From assembly GCA_017935675.1 (NCBI GenBank), contig JAGBHE010000085.1, forward strand, positions 1 through 34,017: a stretch of DNA of 34,017 nt. The letters run 5' to 3'. Both the position numbers and the translations under genes were made by a program. Source of the stretch: Clostridia bacterium (GTDB taxonomy: Bacteria > Bacillota > Clostridia > UBA1381). The notes beneath the pieces were generated by a model, which saw nothing but the letters and a program-made list of their open reading frames with translations, did not search any database and was not told the origin of the DNA. Of the stretch, positions 22,763-31,247 are shown piece by piece. Position 1 is the first letter of the stretch. The number at the start of each line of letters is the position of its first letter.

Positions 22763-22785
22763 TTTATTGCTTTCTTATATACAAA
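22735..22785. repeat. Perfect 15-bp inverted repeat
   Basis: TTTGTATATAAGAAA (22735-22749) and TTTCTTATATACAAA (22771-22785) with a 21-base loop. It sits directly beside a second hairpin at 22787-22844. Its role is unknown; a transcript feature or a small mobile-element trace are both possible. Confidence 0.7.
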
Positions 22786-22786
22786 G

Positions 22787-22844
22787 TGCCGCCGTAAGAG
22801 GTAAAATGGGGTATACTTCTTCAAGCACTTTTCAAACGGCGGCA
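22787..22844 (-). terminator. Hairpin after the redox operon
   Basis: TGCCGCCGT (22787-22795) pairs with ACGGCGGCA (22836-22844). It follows the stop codon of the 103-residue membrane protein. AAGTGC (22784-22789) can alternatively pair with GCACTT (22825-22830). The context AATAATG..CATTATGCCG resembles the terminator after the aldo/keto reductase gene. T-tract weak. Confidence 0.55.
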
Positions 22845-22853
22845 TAATGCACA

Positions 22854-23165
22854 TTATTTTTTTCTCGTTAATGCTGATTTTATTCTGCCGCTTGGGTCTG
22901 TTACAAGCAATATTACAAGCCATATAACAAGTCCCAATGCAACAACAGAGAAACCGAGATACGCATCGTTAAGCATATCTATGGGTGCGGGAGTAAAATA
23001 CTCCGCGCCGATTTCTATGTATTCTCGGGCCGCATCAACAAGCCACATCAGTGACGCGCCCCAATACATAAGGCACAACGCACCTATTCTCGTATTGCTC
23101 TGAGGTTTGGTATACCAGACGATTGTAGAAATAACAGCCGCGAATACAGTTATAAGCAGTGTCAT
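22854..23165 (-). CDS. Small membrane protein of unknown function (partner of next gene)
   Basis: 103 residues with three hydrophobic segments (about 3-19, 27-47 and 70-88), and MYWGASLMWLVDAAREYIEI in the middle. Its ATG at 23165 overlaps the stop of the 125-residue gene by one base (TAATG), so the two are translationally coupled and probably form a complex. A longer reading frame upstream has no ribosome site and overlaps the partner. It ends the redox operon. No family name known to me. Confidence 0.75.
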   Translation of the reverse strand: MTLLITVFAAVISTIVWYTKPQSNTRIGALCLMYWGASLMWLVDAAREYIEIGAEYFTPAPIDMLNDAYLGFSVVALGLVIWLVILLVTDPSGRIKSALTRKK

Positions 23166-23542
23166 TATTTCTGTCCTCCGCTTATCGCAATATTTACTTC
23201 TGACGGACGCTTTTCGATTGCGTTTGTAACCGCAACCATTCCTACCCAAGCCGCTGTTACAAGCACAGCCATTCCAACACCCGAAGTTGCCATTTCACGG
23301 ACCATCTGAACCGCGTCTGAGGGATTTGCCGCATTTGTTAAAAACGGGAACCAAGGTGTAACCTCGCCGTGCCATATATGCTCAAATGCGAGAAGCGCAC
23401 TTCCGCCCCACAGCATATTATTGAGCCATTTCATTTTATAAAGGAACGGATGAGTTTCCGCCTTAATTCCTTTCTTTTCTGCATTTTTCTTTACGATTGT
23501 TGTTACGACAGCTTCTGCTGCCGGTACTACAAAACAAGCCAT
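23165..23542 (-). CDS. Small membrane protein with conserved-looking His/Glu loop
   Basis: 125 residues, two or three hydrophobic segments (about 1-17, 41-57 and 85-106). The loop FEHIWHGEVTPWFPFLTN (about residues 53-70) carries Glu54, His55, His58 and Glu60, which could bind a metal or heme; this is inference. The ribosome site AAGGAGG overlaps the stop region of the DUF362 gene. It is coupled to the downstream 103-residue membrane protein. I have seen similar protein pairs in anaerobes without an assigned function. Confidence 0.75.
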   Translation of the reverse strand: MACFVVPAAEAVVTTIVKKNAEKKGIKAETHPFLYKMKWLNNMLWGGSALLAFEHIWHGEVTPWFPFLTNAANPSDAVQMVREMATSGVGMAVLVTAAWVGMVAVTNAIEKRPSEVNIAISGGQK

Positions 23543-23555
23543 TTTAATTTCCTCC

Positions 23556-25052
23556 TTAATCTATACTTACTAAATTATATTCTCGGCTTCCTAAACCGAT
23601 TTTTGCTGCGTGTTCAAGCGTGTGTATGCCGTTCTGACGTTCGATACGTCTTTGAAGCGCTCCGCTTTCCGATTCGGGCGTGTTATACACAATGTCTACA
23701 CAAGCCTGATCAAGCGCGACAGGGTCGTATGATGCTAAAATGCCCACATCGTTCATTTCCGGCTTTGCAGGATTTCCATCGCAGTCGCAGTCAACCGACA
23801 AATGGTTCATAACACTGATATACACGATACCGCCATCGTTCTGCTTATCATTATGAACAGCCTGTGCCGCTTCTGCCATTGCCTCTAAGAATTGGTCTTG
23901 TGTTCCGCCGCTCCAGCTTGTCGTGCTGTGTCCGCCGGAATGAATATTCATTTTACCGCTGCTTGAACCGATACCGATTGAAATGTTTTTAATAGCGCCG
24001 CCAAAGCCGCCCATTGCGTGACCTTTAAAGTGCGACAGGACAAGCATTGAGTCGTAGTTCGCATAATTTTTACCCACAATATCGCGCGTTATATTTTCAG
24101 CCTTATCGCTTACCGCCAAATCCATTGTGCCGTCCGCGTCCATAATATCAACGTCCGCAATTGCTGTAAATCCGTGATCCTCGGCAACCTGTCTGTGCAT
24201 TGCCGTATTTGAACGAGAGCCGCCATAGGCTGTGTTACATTCAACGATTGTTCCGTCTACAGACTGTACCAAATTCTTGATTAAATTCGGGTCGAGGTAA
24301 TGCGTATTGCCCGCTTCGCCTGTTGACAGCTTAACAGCTACGTTGCCTTCTGCGTTGAATTCGAGCTGATCATAAATTTTCATCAGAGCATCGGAAGAAA
24401 TATCCGATGTGAAATACACGGTTGGAGCATCTGAGCCTTCCTTGTTATACTCAAGTCCTTGCAAGACAGGTAAGCCATTCGATGTTTCCGAAGTTTGCGG
24501 AGCTGTTGTTTCGGGTTTTGATGGGTCAGTTGTAGCATCTTGGTGAATAGTAATTGTTACCTTTTGTTCAGCGCCGTCCCATTGCACGTCAAAGCCGAAG
24601 CTCTCCGCAATAAAACGTATCGGAAGCATTGTGCGTTCGTTGATGATAACAGGTGTTACATCAAGCGTCTGCGCCGCACCATTTAAGTATGCCGTAGTCG
24701 AATTGATTGTTAAGCGAATTACATCAGTTTTATAGCTAAGAGTAACATCACGCGTTTCGCCGTTCCAATCAACCGTACCTCCTGCTGTCTCAACTATCGC
24801 GCGGACAGGCAACAGCGTTCTTTCGTCAATAATAATGGGAACTGTGCCGTTACCGGGGTCTATTTCTGTTGCTGTTCCATCAACCGTCATCATCGGATTA
24901 CCGATTGTAAGCGTGATAATCTTATCACCGCCATCTGCCGTCACGTTTAAGCTGCTGCCGTTAATGCGCATCACGAAACCAGTAAATGCAGCGCATATTA
25001 TGGTGATTACAGCAACAAACGAGATTGTTTTTTTGAAATTAACTGTTTTCAT
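23556..25052 (-). CDS. Exported CuAO_N-domain protein with DUF362 domain
   Basis: 498 residues. An uncleaved or cleaved N-terminal signal segment (about 8-29) is followed by a copper amine oxidase N-terminal type domain with two halves (DERTLLPVRAIVE near residue 77 and INERTMLPIRFIAESFGF near 137), then a Thr/Pro/Ser linker, then DUF362 (about 205-460; HFKGHAMGGFGGAIKNISIG, ending in VGILASYDPVALDQACVDIV). DUF362 proteins often carry a ferredoxin domain; none is seen here. The domain is likely to lie outside the membrane. Start at 25052 follows AAAGGAT; 4 bases separate it from the lipoprotein stop. Confidence 0.88.
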   Translation of the reverse strand: MKTVNFKKTISFVAVITIICAAFTGFVMRINGSSLNVTADGGDKIITLTIGNPMMTVDGTATEIDPGNGTVPIIIDERTLLPVRAIVETAGGTVDWNGETRDVTLSYKTDVIRLTINSTTAYLNGAAQTLDVTPVIINERTMLPIRFIAESFGFDVQWDGAEQKVTITIHQDATTDPSKPETTAPQTSETSNGLPVLQGLEYNKEGSDAPTVYFTSDISSDALMKIYDQLEFNAEGNVAVKLSTGEAGNTHYLDPNLIKNLVQSVDGTIVECNTAYGGSRSNTAMHRQVAEDHGFTAIADVDIMDADGTMDLAVSDKAENITRDIVGKNYANYDSMLVLSHFKGHAMGGFGGAIKNISIGIGSSSGKMNIHSGGHSTTSWSGGTQDQFLEAMAEAAQAVHNDKQNDGGIVYISVMNHLSVDCDCDGNPAKPEMNDVGILASYDPVALDQACVDIVYNTPESESGALQRRIERQNGIHTLEHAAKIGLGSREYNLVSID

Positions 25053-25056
25053 AGTT

Positions 25057-27246
25057 CTATCCTTTCTTTTTAATACCACTGTCTATAAGCCACTGTTGTA
25101 TTCTGTCACTGTTATATGACGAATAGCTTACATCAAGTCCCTCTTTAATAGTGCTGTTCGGATTGAGCTTTGCAATCGCGCTTATTGTCTGTCCGAAACG
25201 TCCGCCTCCCATTGAACAATACGGAATAATTGTTTTACCGCTCATATCGTATTTTATAAGAAAACTGCGAACAGGTGCAGGAATTGATGACCACCAATTA
25301 CAATATCCCAATAGGATTGTATCGTAATCATCTATGTTATAGCCCGCTTCTTCAAGAGAAGTTTTTAAGTCGGGTACTGCATATTCACGCAGTTCGTTAA
25401 GCGCTTCGCCATACAGAACAGGTCCGTTACTGCTTGAAGCATATGGAGTTTTACGTTCAATATGGAATACATCTGCACCTGTCATATCTGCAATAATGTC
25501 TGTCAAGCCTTCCGTATTGCCTGTCTGTGAGAAATACGCTATTAAAACATTTTTGTTTTCCTTTTCATTAACTTTTGTTAATGTGCTTGTCAGACTGCCC
25601 GCGCCTGTTTCCGCACTGCGTACAACGCGAAAGCCGATAGAATATAACGGTACATCTGCGGGGTGTGCGCCGCGATACGCACTCCTGATATGCTTCGGGT
25701 GGTCATTCCAACCGCCGCCGCGAATAACCTTAGCGTTTCCGCTGTCTTTTCCTGTAGGATTGTCTGTTGCTTCCGTATCGTAAGCATCATACCAATCCCA
25801 TACCCATTCGGCAACATTGCCGTGCATATTGTAAAGTCCGTAGTCATTTGTATTGTATCGGGTTACCTCTACCGTTTTCCGCAAATAGCTGTCCGAGCCG
25901 TTCACCCAATTTCCGCTTGCGTCATTATTATAGCCGTAGGCATTATAGCAATTCGCATCGCTGTTATGCACATAATCACCGAAGTTGAACGATGTTATTG
26001 CGTTCGCTCTTGCAGCATATTCCCATTCCGCTTCTGTAGGCAGGCGATAACCATTAGCCGACTTATTCCAAGTAACCGTGTTTCCGTCAACAATGTAAAC
26101 CTCAGTAAGTCCCTCTGACTTACTCAAAGCGTTGCAATAAGCGATTGCATCGTACCAAGTTATATTTTCAACAGGTAGATTATCCCCCTTATTTTCACTC
26201 GGATTATTACCCATAAGGGATTGATATTCCTTTTGACTAACCTCGGTAGGAGACATATAGAAATCGCTTACGGTTACCTCGTGCTGTACCTCGTCATTGT
26301 CGCGTTCATATTCGCTTGCGGGACTTCCCATTGTAAATGTGCCGCCTTTTATAAGTACCATATTATCATTCATCGCTGTAATCCCCTTTGTGTCGGCAAG
26401 CTCTATTCTAACGCTGCCCTCCATTTCATTCATCAACTCGTCTCCCGAAATAACCTTTCCAAGAGAAATCAAGTCCGATGATGAAGTAAAGTCCTTATAG
26501 AATAGTGAAAGTGTTCCCCACGGAAGGTATGACGTTAAATCTCCGATATTCGGGTCATAGGTGTCATCACTGCCGCTGTCATCTAACTTTTCGTCAAGAT
26601 AGGCTACCTTTTCCGTGCTGTTATAGTCCTCAAACTCAATTGTCATAGGCAAACGGCTTAATAAATCTTTGCTTGCATTGCCGTCATTGAGTTTTACAAG
26701 TATTTCATTATCGTTCCACGAAAACCTTATAATGTTTTCCGCAGCAATTTCATCAGAAACGCTTATCGTCTTTTCAATCGTAACTGTTCTTGTACTGTCG
26801 TCCCAATCAACATCAAAACCAAAACTCTCGGCGATAAAACGTATCGGAAGCATTGTACGCTCATTTATAATTGTCGGAGTGGTATCAAGAGTGTTAGGCT
26901 CATCGTTCAGATACGCTGTTGCGCTGTCAATGATAAGTCTGATTTCGTCCTTATCATAGTCAAGTGTAGCTGTTTGTGTGGACTGATCCCAAGAAACAGT
27001 GCCGCCCATAGCTTCAATAATAGCACGAATTGGAACGAGTGTTCTTTCATTTACGATTACAGGCGTTGTACCTCGTCCTTCGTCAATTTCTGTTTCAGCT
27101 CCGTTTACAGTCATAATGGGATTATCAATCTGCATTGAAATTGATATGCTTTCTGTTTTTTGCTCTGTGCCGTTTTCTGCCGCACAAGCGGTAAGTCCTG
27201 TTGTCAGCATTGCCGCCGACAAAATTACACTTATAATCTTTTTCAT
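25057..27246 (-). CDS. Multidomain lipoprotein: CuAO_N, cyclophilin-like, FGE-like, flavodoxin
   Basis: 729 residues. The signal peptide ends in the lipobox LTAC (Cys21). Domains in order: CuAO_N (about 35-160, NERTLVPIRAIIE and INERTMLPIRFIAESFGF), cyclophilin-like (about 172-283), formylglycine-generating-enzyme-like (about 295-545; GGTFTMGS, RLPTEAEWEYAAR, NMHGNVAEWVWDW, GFRVVR) and flavodoxin (about 565-725; FSQTGNTEG). The FGE core reads RGGGWNDHPKHIRS with no Cys, so it should not act as a formylglycine oxidase. Start at 27246 follows AAAGGAGA. Such a fusion is unusual; function unknown, presumably redox at the cell surface. Confidence 0.9.
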   Translation of the reverse strand: MKKIISVILSAAMLTTGLTACAAENGTEQKTESISISMQIDNPIMTVNGAETEIDEGRGTTPVIVNERTLVPIRAIIEAMGGTVSWDQSTQTATLDYDKDEIRLIIDSATAYLNDEPNTLDTTPTIINERTMLPIRFIAESFGFDVDWDDSTRTVTIEKTISVSDEIAAENIIRFSWNDNEILVKLNDGNASKDLLSRLPMTIEFEDYNSTEKVAYLDEKLDDSGSDDTYDPNIGDLTSYLPWGTLSLFYKDFTSSSDLISLGKVISGDELMNEMEGSVRIELADTKGITAMNDNMVLIKGGTFTMGSPASEYERDNDEVQHEVTVSDFYMSPTEVSQKEYQSLMGNNPSENKGDNLPVENITWYDAIAYCNALSKSEGLTEVYIVDGNTVTWNKSANGYRLPTEAEWEYAARANAITSFNFGDYVHNSDANCYNAYGYNNDASGNWVNGSDSYLRKTVEVTRYNTNDYGLYNMHGNVAEWVWDWYDAYDTEATDNPTGKDSGNAKVIRGGGWNDHPKHIRSAYRGAHPADVPLYSIGFRVVRSAETGAGSLTSTLTKVNEKENKNVLIAYFSQTGNTEGLTDIIADMTGADVFHIERKTPYASSSNGPVLYGEALNELREYAVPDLKTSLEEAGYNIDDYDTILLGYCNWWSSIPAPVRSFLIKYDMSGKTIIPYCSMGGGRFGQTISAIAKLNPNSTIKEGLDVSYSSYNSDRIQQWLIDSGIKKKG

Positions 27247-27326
27247 TTCTGTCTCCTTTATAAAAGTTTTTCTGCATTTCCATAATGTCAGCTTCATCAA
27301 TTATACCCATAGATGACAGTGGTTTT

Positions 27327-27806
27327 TTATTTATTAAGGCTGTCTGCCCAAGTCTTTATCTCGTTTTCAGACACATTTGTGCTAAAACGCTTGCCATCTT
27401 TTAATATTGCGCCCTTGCATGAATTTGCAAGTTCGGCATTTGTGTTGCCCATACCGCTGCCGCCCGATGTAGCAAACGGAATAATGGTTTTACCCGTAAG
27501 ATCGTTACTTTCCAAAAACGTATTTATAATCGTCGGAGCAACGTACCACCAAATAGGGAAACCTACATAAATAATGTCGTATTCATCTATATTGTCTACA
27601 TGGTTCGCAATCGCAGGACGGAACGATTTGTCGCTCATTTCAATGCTTGAACGACTCTGCTTATTGTTCCAATTAAGGTCTGCTGATGTATACGGCTTTT
27701 CCGGGACAATTTCGTGCAGATCGCCGCCGACTGCTGCCGCTACTGTTTTCGCAAGACGAGCCGTTGTGCCGCTTGCGCTAAAATATGCCACTAATATTTT
27801 ACTCAT
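27327..27806 (-). CDS. Flavodoxin
   Basis: 159 residues forming a single flavodoxin domain without signal peptide, so cytoplasmic. The FMN phosphate loop is FSASGTTARLA near residue 10; YVGFPIWWYVAPTIINTFLE and IIPFATSGGSG follow, the usual flavin-contact regions of the Flavodoxin_4 type. It transfers electrons at low potential or acts as a quinone or similar reductase. It follows an internal terminator after the aldo/keto reductase gene, and its sequence is close in pattern to the flavodoxin half of the exported protein at 28948-29991. Ribosome site AAGGAGGAAT. Confidence 0.93.
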   Translation of the reverse strand: MSKILVAYFSASGTTARLAKTVAAAVGGDLHEIVPEKPYTSADLNWNNKQSRSSIEMSDKSFRPAIANHVDNIDEYDIIYVGFPIWWYVAPTIINTFLESNDLTGKTIIPFATSGGSGMGNTNAELANSCKGAILKDGKRFSTNVSENEIKTWADSLNK

Positions 27807-27826
27807 TTTAATTCATTCCTCCTTGT

Positions 27827-27901
27827 AAAACAAAATGCCGCCGTGCAAATATATATATGGGTGGTTTCTGTTTGAAACAGAAAACTTTTACACGACGGCA
27901 T
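27827..27901 (-). terminator. Internal terminator between aldo/keto reductase and flavodoxin genes
   Basis: On the minus strand ATGCCGTCGTG pairs with CACGGCGGCAT (27901-27891 with 27845-27835) with one wobble, holds an inner hairpin TTTCTG / CAGAAA, and is followed by TTTTGTTTTAC. It lies 16 bases after the reductase stop. It should lower expression of the downstream half. Confidence 0.75.
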
Positions 27902-27916
27902 AATGCGCGCCATTAT

Positions 27917-28951
27917 TTATATCTTCTGATTACCTGTTGACCAAACGTGCTTCTCTTTCGACGCTGCCTGTGTGTTCTGCGCCATAACGCCGACCAATTT
28001 ATGAGGTACATACGCTTCTTCTAAGTATGTCACATCTTCGTCAGCAAGATTAAGCTCCGCAGCTTTTGCCGCGCCGTCAACGTGCGATAATTTCGTCATA
28101 CCTGTTACGGGAACAGTGCCTTTATGAATAAGCCACGCAAGTGAAATTTCCGTCATTGAAACACCGTATTTGTCGGCAAGCTCCGCAACTCGCTCAATAA
28201 TTACGTTATCCTGCTTAGCTGTGTTATCATACTTTAATTTTGCATAAGCATCTTCCGCAAGCCGCTTTGACACCTCGCCTTTCTTTGCAAGTCTTCCGCT
28301 CGCAAGAGGACTGTAGGGAGTGTATGCGATGTTTTCCTCCGCGCAGTACGGGAGCATTTCACGCTCCTCTTCTCGGAATATAAGGTTGTAATGTCCCTGA
28401 ACGGAAACGAATTTTGCAAATCCCTCACGCTCTGCTATTGCGTTAGCTTTTGCAATCTGCCACGCATAACAATTTGAAATGCCGATATATCTCGTTTTGC
28501 CCGCTTTTACCATATTGTTTAAGCCGTCAAGAATATCGTAGATTTGTGTGTTGTAGTCCCACATATGATAGATATATAAATCAACATAGTCCATACCGAG
28601 ATTTTCAAGGCTCTTGTTGAGCATTTTTTCAATATGCGCCTGACCTGTTACACCTTGTGCGATTTCATCAGGCGTGCGCGGCAAAAACTTTGTTGCAACA
28701 ACAATATTATCCCGCTTTGTCGCTTTTTTCAGCGTTCTGCCGAGATACTGTTCGCTTGTTCCGCTCTGATAGCCAATAGCCGTATCGAAAAAGTTTACGC
28801 CAAGCTCTAAACCACGCTTGATTATTTCGCTTGATTTTTCCTCGTCAAGCGTCCATGAGTGCTGACCGTTTGACGCGTCGCCGAAACCCATACAGCCCAT
28901 ACATACGCGTGAAACGAGTAAATCTGAGCTTCCTAATTTTGTATAATTCAT
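27917..28951 (-). CDS. Aldo/keto reductase
   Basis: 344 residues. The TIM-barrel AKR signatures are present: FFDTAIGYQSGTSEQYLG (catalytic Asp and Tyr), VVATKF (Lys), LYIYHMWD (His), the C-terminal NADPH region with PVTGMTKLSHVDGAA. It reduces aldehydes or ketones using NADPH in the cytoplasm. The start ATG overlaps the stop of the upstream CuAO_N-flavodoxin gene by ATGA (28948-28951), so the two are translationally coupled; an upstream ATG reading is not needed. The substrate is unknown; TetR-controlled AKRs often respond to reactive carbonyls. Confidence 0.95.
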   Translation of the reverse strand: MNYTKLGSSDLLVSRVCMGCMGFGDASNGQHSWTLDEEKSSEIIKRGLELGVNFFDTAIGYQSGTSEQYLGRTLKKATKRDNIVVATKFLPRTPDEIAQGVTGQAHIEKMLNKSLENLGMDYVDLYIYHMWDYNTQIYDILDGLNNMVKAGKTRYIGISNCYAWQIAKANAIAEREGFAKFVSVQGHYNLIFREEEREMLPYCAEENIAYTPYSPLASGRLAKKGEVSKRLAEDAYAKLKYDNTAKQDNVIIERVAELADKYGVSMTEISLAWLIHKGTVPVTGMTKLSHVDGAAKAAELNLADEDVTYLEEAYVPHKLVGVMAQNTQAASKEKHVWSTGNQKI

Positions 28952-29991
28952 TTTATTCTGCACCCCTCCGCTGCCCAAGCTGAAATCTCACTCGATGACG
29001 CGCTGACTGAGAAGCGTCTACCGTCAACCCAATTCGCACCGCTTGCGGCTGGATGTAAGTTATCGTCGCTTGAACCGATGGGACTGCTGCCCGATGTGCA
29101 GAATGGAATTATTGTTTTACCTGTGAAGTCGTAGCTTTCAAGAAATGTGTACACAATTTTCGGAGCTTGACCCCACCACATCGGATAACCTAAGTAGATT
29201 GTGTCGTATTCGTCTATGCTTTCAAGCAAATTCCCGATTTCAGGTCTTGCTGTCGGGTCGTTCTGCTCAACCGTTGCTCTTGTGGAACTGTCGTTATAGT
29301 TTAAATCCTCGTCAGTATACGGCTGCGCCGCTTCTATTTCATATACATCTGCACCCATTGCCGATACAATGCTTTCAGCGATATTTTCGGTGTTGCCTGT
29401 GTTTGAGAAATACGCGACAAGTATTTTGCTTTCCTCTGCCTGATTATCGGACGGAACTTCTGTCGGTTCTGCTGTGGGAGCGTCAGTAGGCTCAACTGTC
29501 GGTTCAACCGTAGGCTCTGCTACAGCTTTAGCTGTTTTTGTAATTGTTACAATTTGTTCCTCGCCGTTCCAATCAACACCAAAACCAAAGTTCTCAGCAA
29601 TAAAACGAATGGGAAGCATTGTCCGGTCATTTATAATTGTCGGTTTACTGTCAAGCGTTTTCGCTTCATTGTTGAGGTATGCAACATCGGAGTCAATCGT
29701 CAAAAGAATTTCGTCCGTGCCGTAGTTCAATGTTACCTCGCGCGTATCTCCGTTCCAATTAACAATGCCGCCCAATTCCTCAACTACCGCTCTTACAGGA
29801 AGAAGCGTGCGTTCGTTGATGATAACAGGAACAGTGCCCATACCGGGGTCAATTTCCTTGTTCGCACCGTTTACGGTCATAACGGGATTGTTGATTTGCA
29901 ATGTAACCGTTGTGTCTGTGTCTGACGCAACAGCAGCTATGCTTCCGATGCATAGTGCCGCGCTTAAAATAATTGATAGTAATTTTTTCAT
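28948..29991 (-). CDS. Exported CuAO_N-flavodoxin fusion protein
   Basis: 347 residues. Signal peptide at 1-22 (MKKLLSIILSAALCIGS, then AAVASD). A CuAO_N domain lies at about 28-153 (INERTLLPVRAVVE, INDRTMLPIRFIAENFGF), a linker of repeated E-P-T units at 158-181, and a flavodoxin domain at about 188-342 with FMN loop SNTGNTENIA and YLGYPMWWGQAPK. Flavodoxins are normally cytoplasmic, and this one is predicted to be outside. Start at 29991 follows GAGGAGG. It sits between TetR and aldo/keto reductase genes in the same operon. Confidence 0.9.
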   Translation of the reverse strand: MKKLLSIILSAALCIGSIAAVASDTDTTVTLQINNPVMTVNGANKEIDPGMGTVPVIINERTLLPVRAVVEELGGIVNWNGDTREVTLNYGTDEILLTIDSDVAYLNNEAKTLDSKPTIINDRTMLPIRFIAENFGFGVDWNGEEQIVTITKTAKAVAEPTVEPTVEPTDAPTAEPTEVPSDNQAEESKILVAYFSNTGNTENIAESIVSAMGADVYEIEAAQPYTDEDLNYNDSSTRATVEQNDPTARPEIGNLLESIDEYDTIYLGYPMWWGQAPKIVYTFLESYDFTGKTIIPFCTSGSSPIGSSDDNLHPAASGANWVDGRRFSVSASSSEISAWAAEGCRIK

Positions 29992-30013
29992 TTTGATTTT
30001 CCTCCTCAAATTT

Positions 30014-30640
30014 TTATTTTATTTCCAATAATTTTTTTGCTGCATTAAAAGCAATATCGTGAACTGAATAATACTTATAATCTATTTTGGCGAATCCCAT
30101 AGCCTCACGCTGTTTTTCCGTTACTGCTGTATAAGGATATATTCCGTATACAAACGGGAAAAACGAATAAATAAATGTGGTTCGCTCATTGGCGGTCATT
30201 TCGGGAGTGATTTTTTTCAGACATTCCTCCACCAATGACAGACATTTCCCAAACGCTTTTTTAAATTCAGTCAGTCTTTCAATACGGCTGTTTTCCTCAA
30301 TATCATACATATTCATCGAGAGTATTTTTAAGAGCAGACCACGCTCTGAAAGCATATTCGCAAGCATTTCCGCAAACTGCATACGTTCAATTTTTTCAAC
30401 ACTCTCAAGAATATCTGTAAGAGACTTATTCCATTTATCATACTCCTCTTGCAAAATGGCGAGGAAAATTTCCTCCTTTGTCTGAAAGTAGTTGTAAATT
30501 GATGTTCGTGTAAATGATGTTACATTTCCGATTTCTTTTATCGTAATTTCTTTGAAACTCATTGTTTCGTATAACTTCTTACAAGCAGCTATGATTTCCG
30601 TTTTTCTTGCGTTTGTTAATTCTTCTGAACCTTTAGGCAT
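30014..30640 (-). CDS. TetR family transcriptional regulator
   Basis: 208 residues. The N-terminal TetR helix-turn-helix is clear (about 14-60; IIAACKKLYETMSFKEITIKEIGNVTSFTRTSIYNYFQTKEEIF). The C-terminal 140 residues are helical, a ligand and dimer domain of unknown specificity. Its ATG overlaps the flavin reductase stop by one base (TAATG), so it lies second in the operon and should control it through the palindromes at 31220-31352. TetR repressors of this type commonly answer to small hydrophobic or reactive compounds; this is inference. Confidence 0.93.
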   Translation of the reverse strand: MPKGSEELTNARKTEIIAACKKLYETMSFKEITIKEIGNVTSFTRTSIYNYFQTKEEIFLAILQEEYDKWNKSLTDILESVEKIERMQFAEMLANMLSERGLLLKILSMNMYDIEENSRIERLTEFKKAFGKCLSLVEECLKKITPEMTANERTTFIYSFFPFVYGIYPYTAVTEKQREAMGFAKIDYKYYSVHDIAFNAAKKLLEIK

Positions 30641-31194
30641 TATACTGTCTCCTTATTTTTAAATGATAGGCATTTACCTATAACTTCACCTGTTCTAAGA
30701 TATTCGTATGTCGGGAACTCGAACAGAACAGGCTTTAACGTGTTGTAATTGATTTTTCCGTTGCCTGTCAAATGCTCTTCCTCCACATAAGTTGCGTCAA
30801 TAGAACAGATGAAACTCTCAAAATTAGGAGTGTTATATACATCAACAACGCTACACTCCAAAACAAGAGGCGACTTTTTGATAATCGGTACACCTGCATC
30901 GCCAAGCTCATAATCAAAAAGTTCTGACTTATCCTCTTTTGCTCCTGTTACAGAGCCGCAATAATCAGCCTGTGGAAGTATTGCCTCATCTACAATGTTG
31001 ATAGACAGCTTTTCGTTTTTCTTGATGCAACTATTTATAAAGTGAGCTGATGCAAGACTTACAAGAACTCTGTCGTGACCTATAATTCCGATATGTGCCA
31101 CAAGCGTCCAAGTAGGCTTATCACTGTTCATAGCCCCGATAACTGTCACAGGTGTTGGGTATAGAGCCAAAACCGAACCGACATTTTTCTTCAT
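30640..31194 (-). CDS. Flavin reductase family protein (FMN-binding split barrel)
   Basis: 184 residues. The pattern LALYPTPVTVIGAM at the N-terminus, a central GHDRVLVSLASAHFINSCIKKNEKLSINIVD and a C-terminal ATYVEEEHL fit the FMN-binding split-barrel of flavin reductases/flavoredoxins. It could reduce flavin or bind FMN as an electron carrier, in the cytoplasm. It is the first gene after the consensus promoter; ATG at 31194 follows AAAAGGAG by 8-9 bases, while an earlier ATG (31233) lies within the first operator. Confidence 0.9.
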   Translation of the reverse strand: MKKNVGSVLALYPTPVTVIGAMNSDKPTWTLVAHIGIIGHDRVLVSLASAHFINSCIKKNEKLSINIVDEAILPQADYCGSVTGAKEDKSELFDYELGDAGVPIIKKSPLVLECSVVDVYNTPNFESFICSIDATYVEEEHLTGNGKINYNTLKPVLFEFPTYEYLRTGEVIGKCLSFKNKETV

Positions 31195-31219
31195 AGTTAA
31201 ACAACTCCTTTTAGCATTC

Positions 31220-31232
31220 TGACACTGTGTCA
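31220..31232. promoter_or_regulatory. TetR-type operator 1
   Basis: TGACACTGTGTCA, a perfect 13-base palindrome with a central base, just downstream of the -10 of the operon promoter, inside the transcribed leader. Identical to operator 2. Confidence 0.8.
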
Positions 31233-31247
31233 ATTCTTGATGATTTA

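Noticed and set aside
27125..27310. 61-residue minus-strand frame beginning MGIIDEADIMEMQKN
   Set aside because: Its second half overlaps the lipoprotein signal region out of frame; no ribosome site. The first 25 codons could be debris of an older gene but give no recognisable family.
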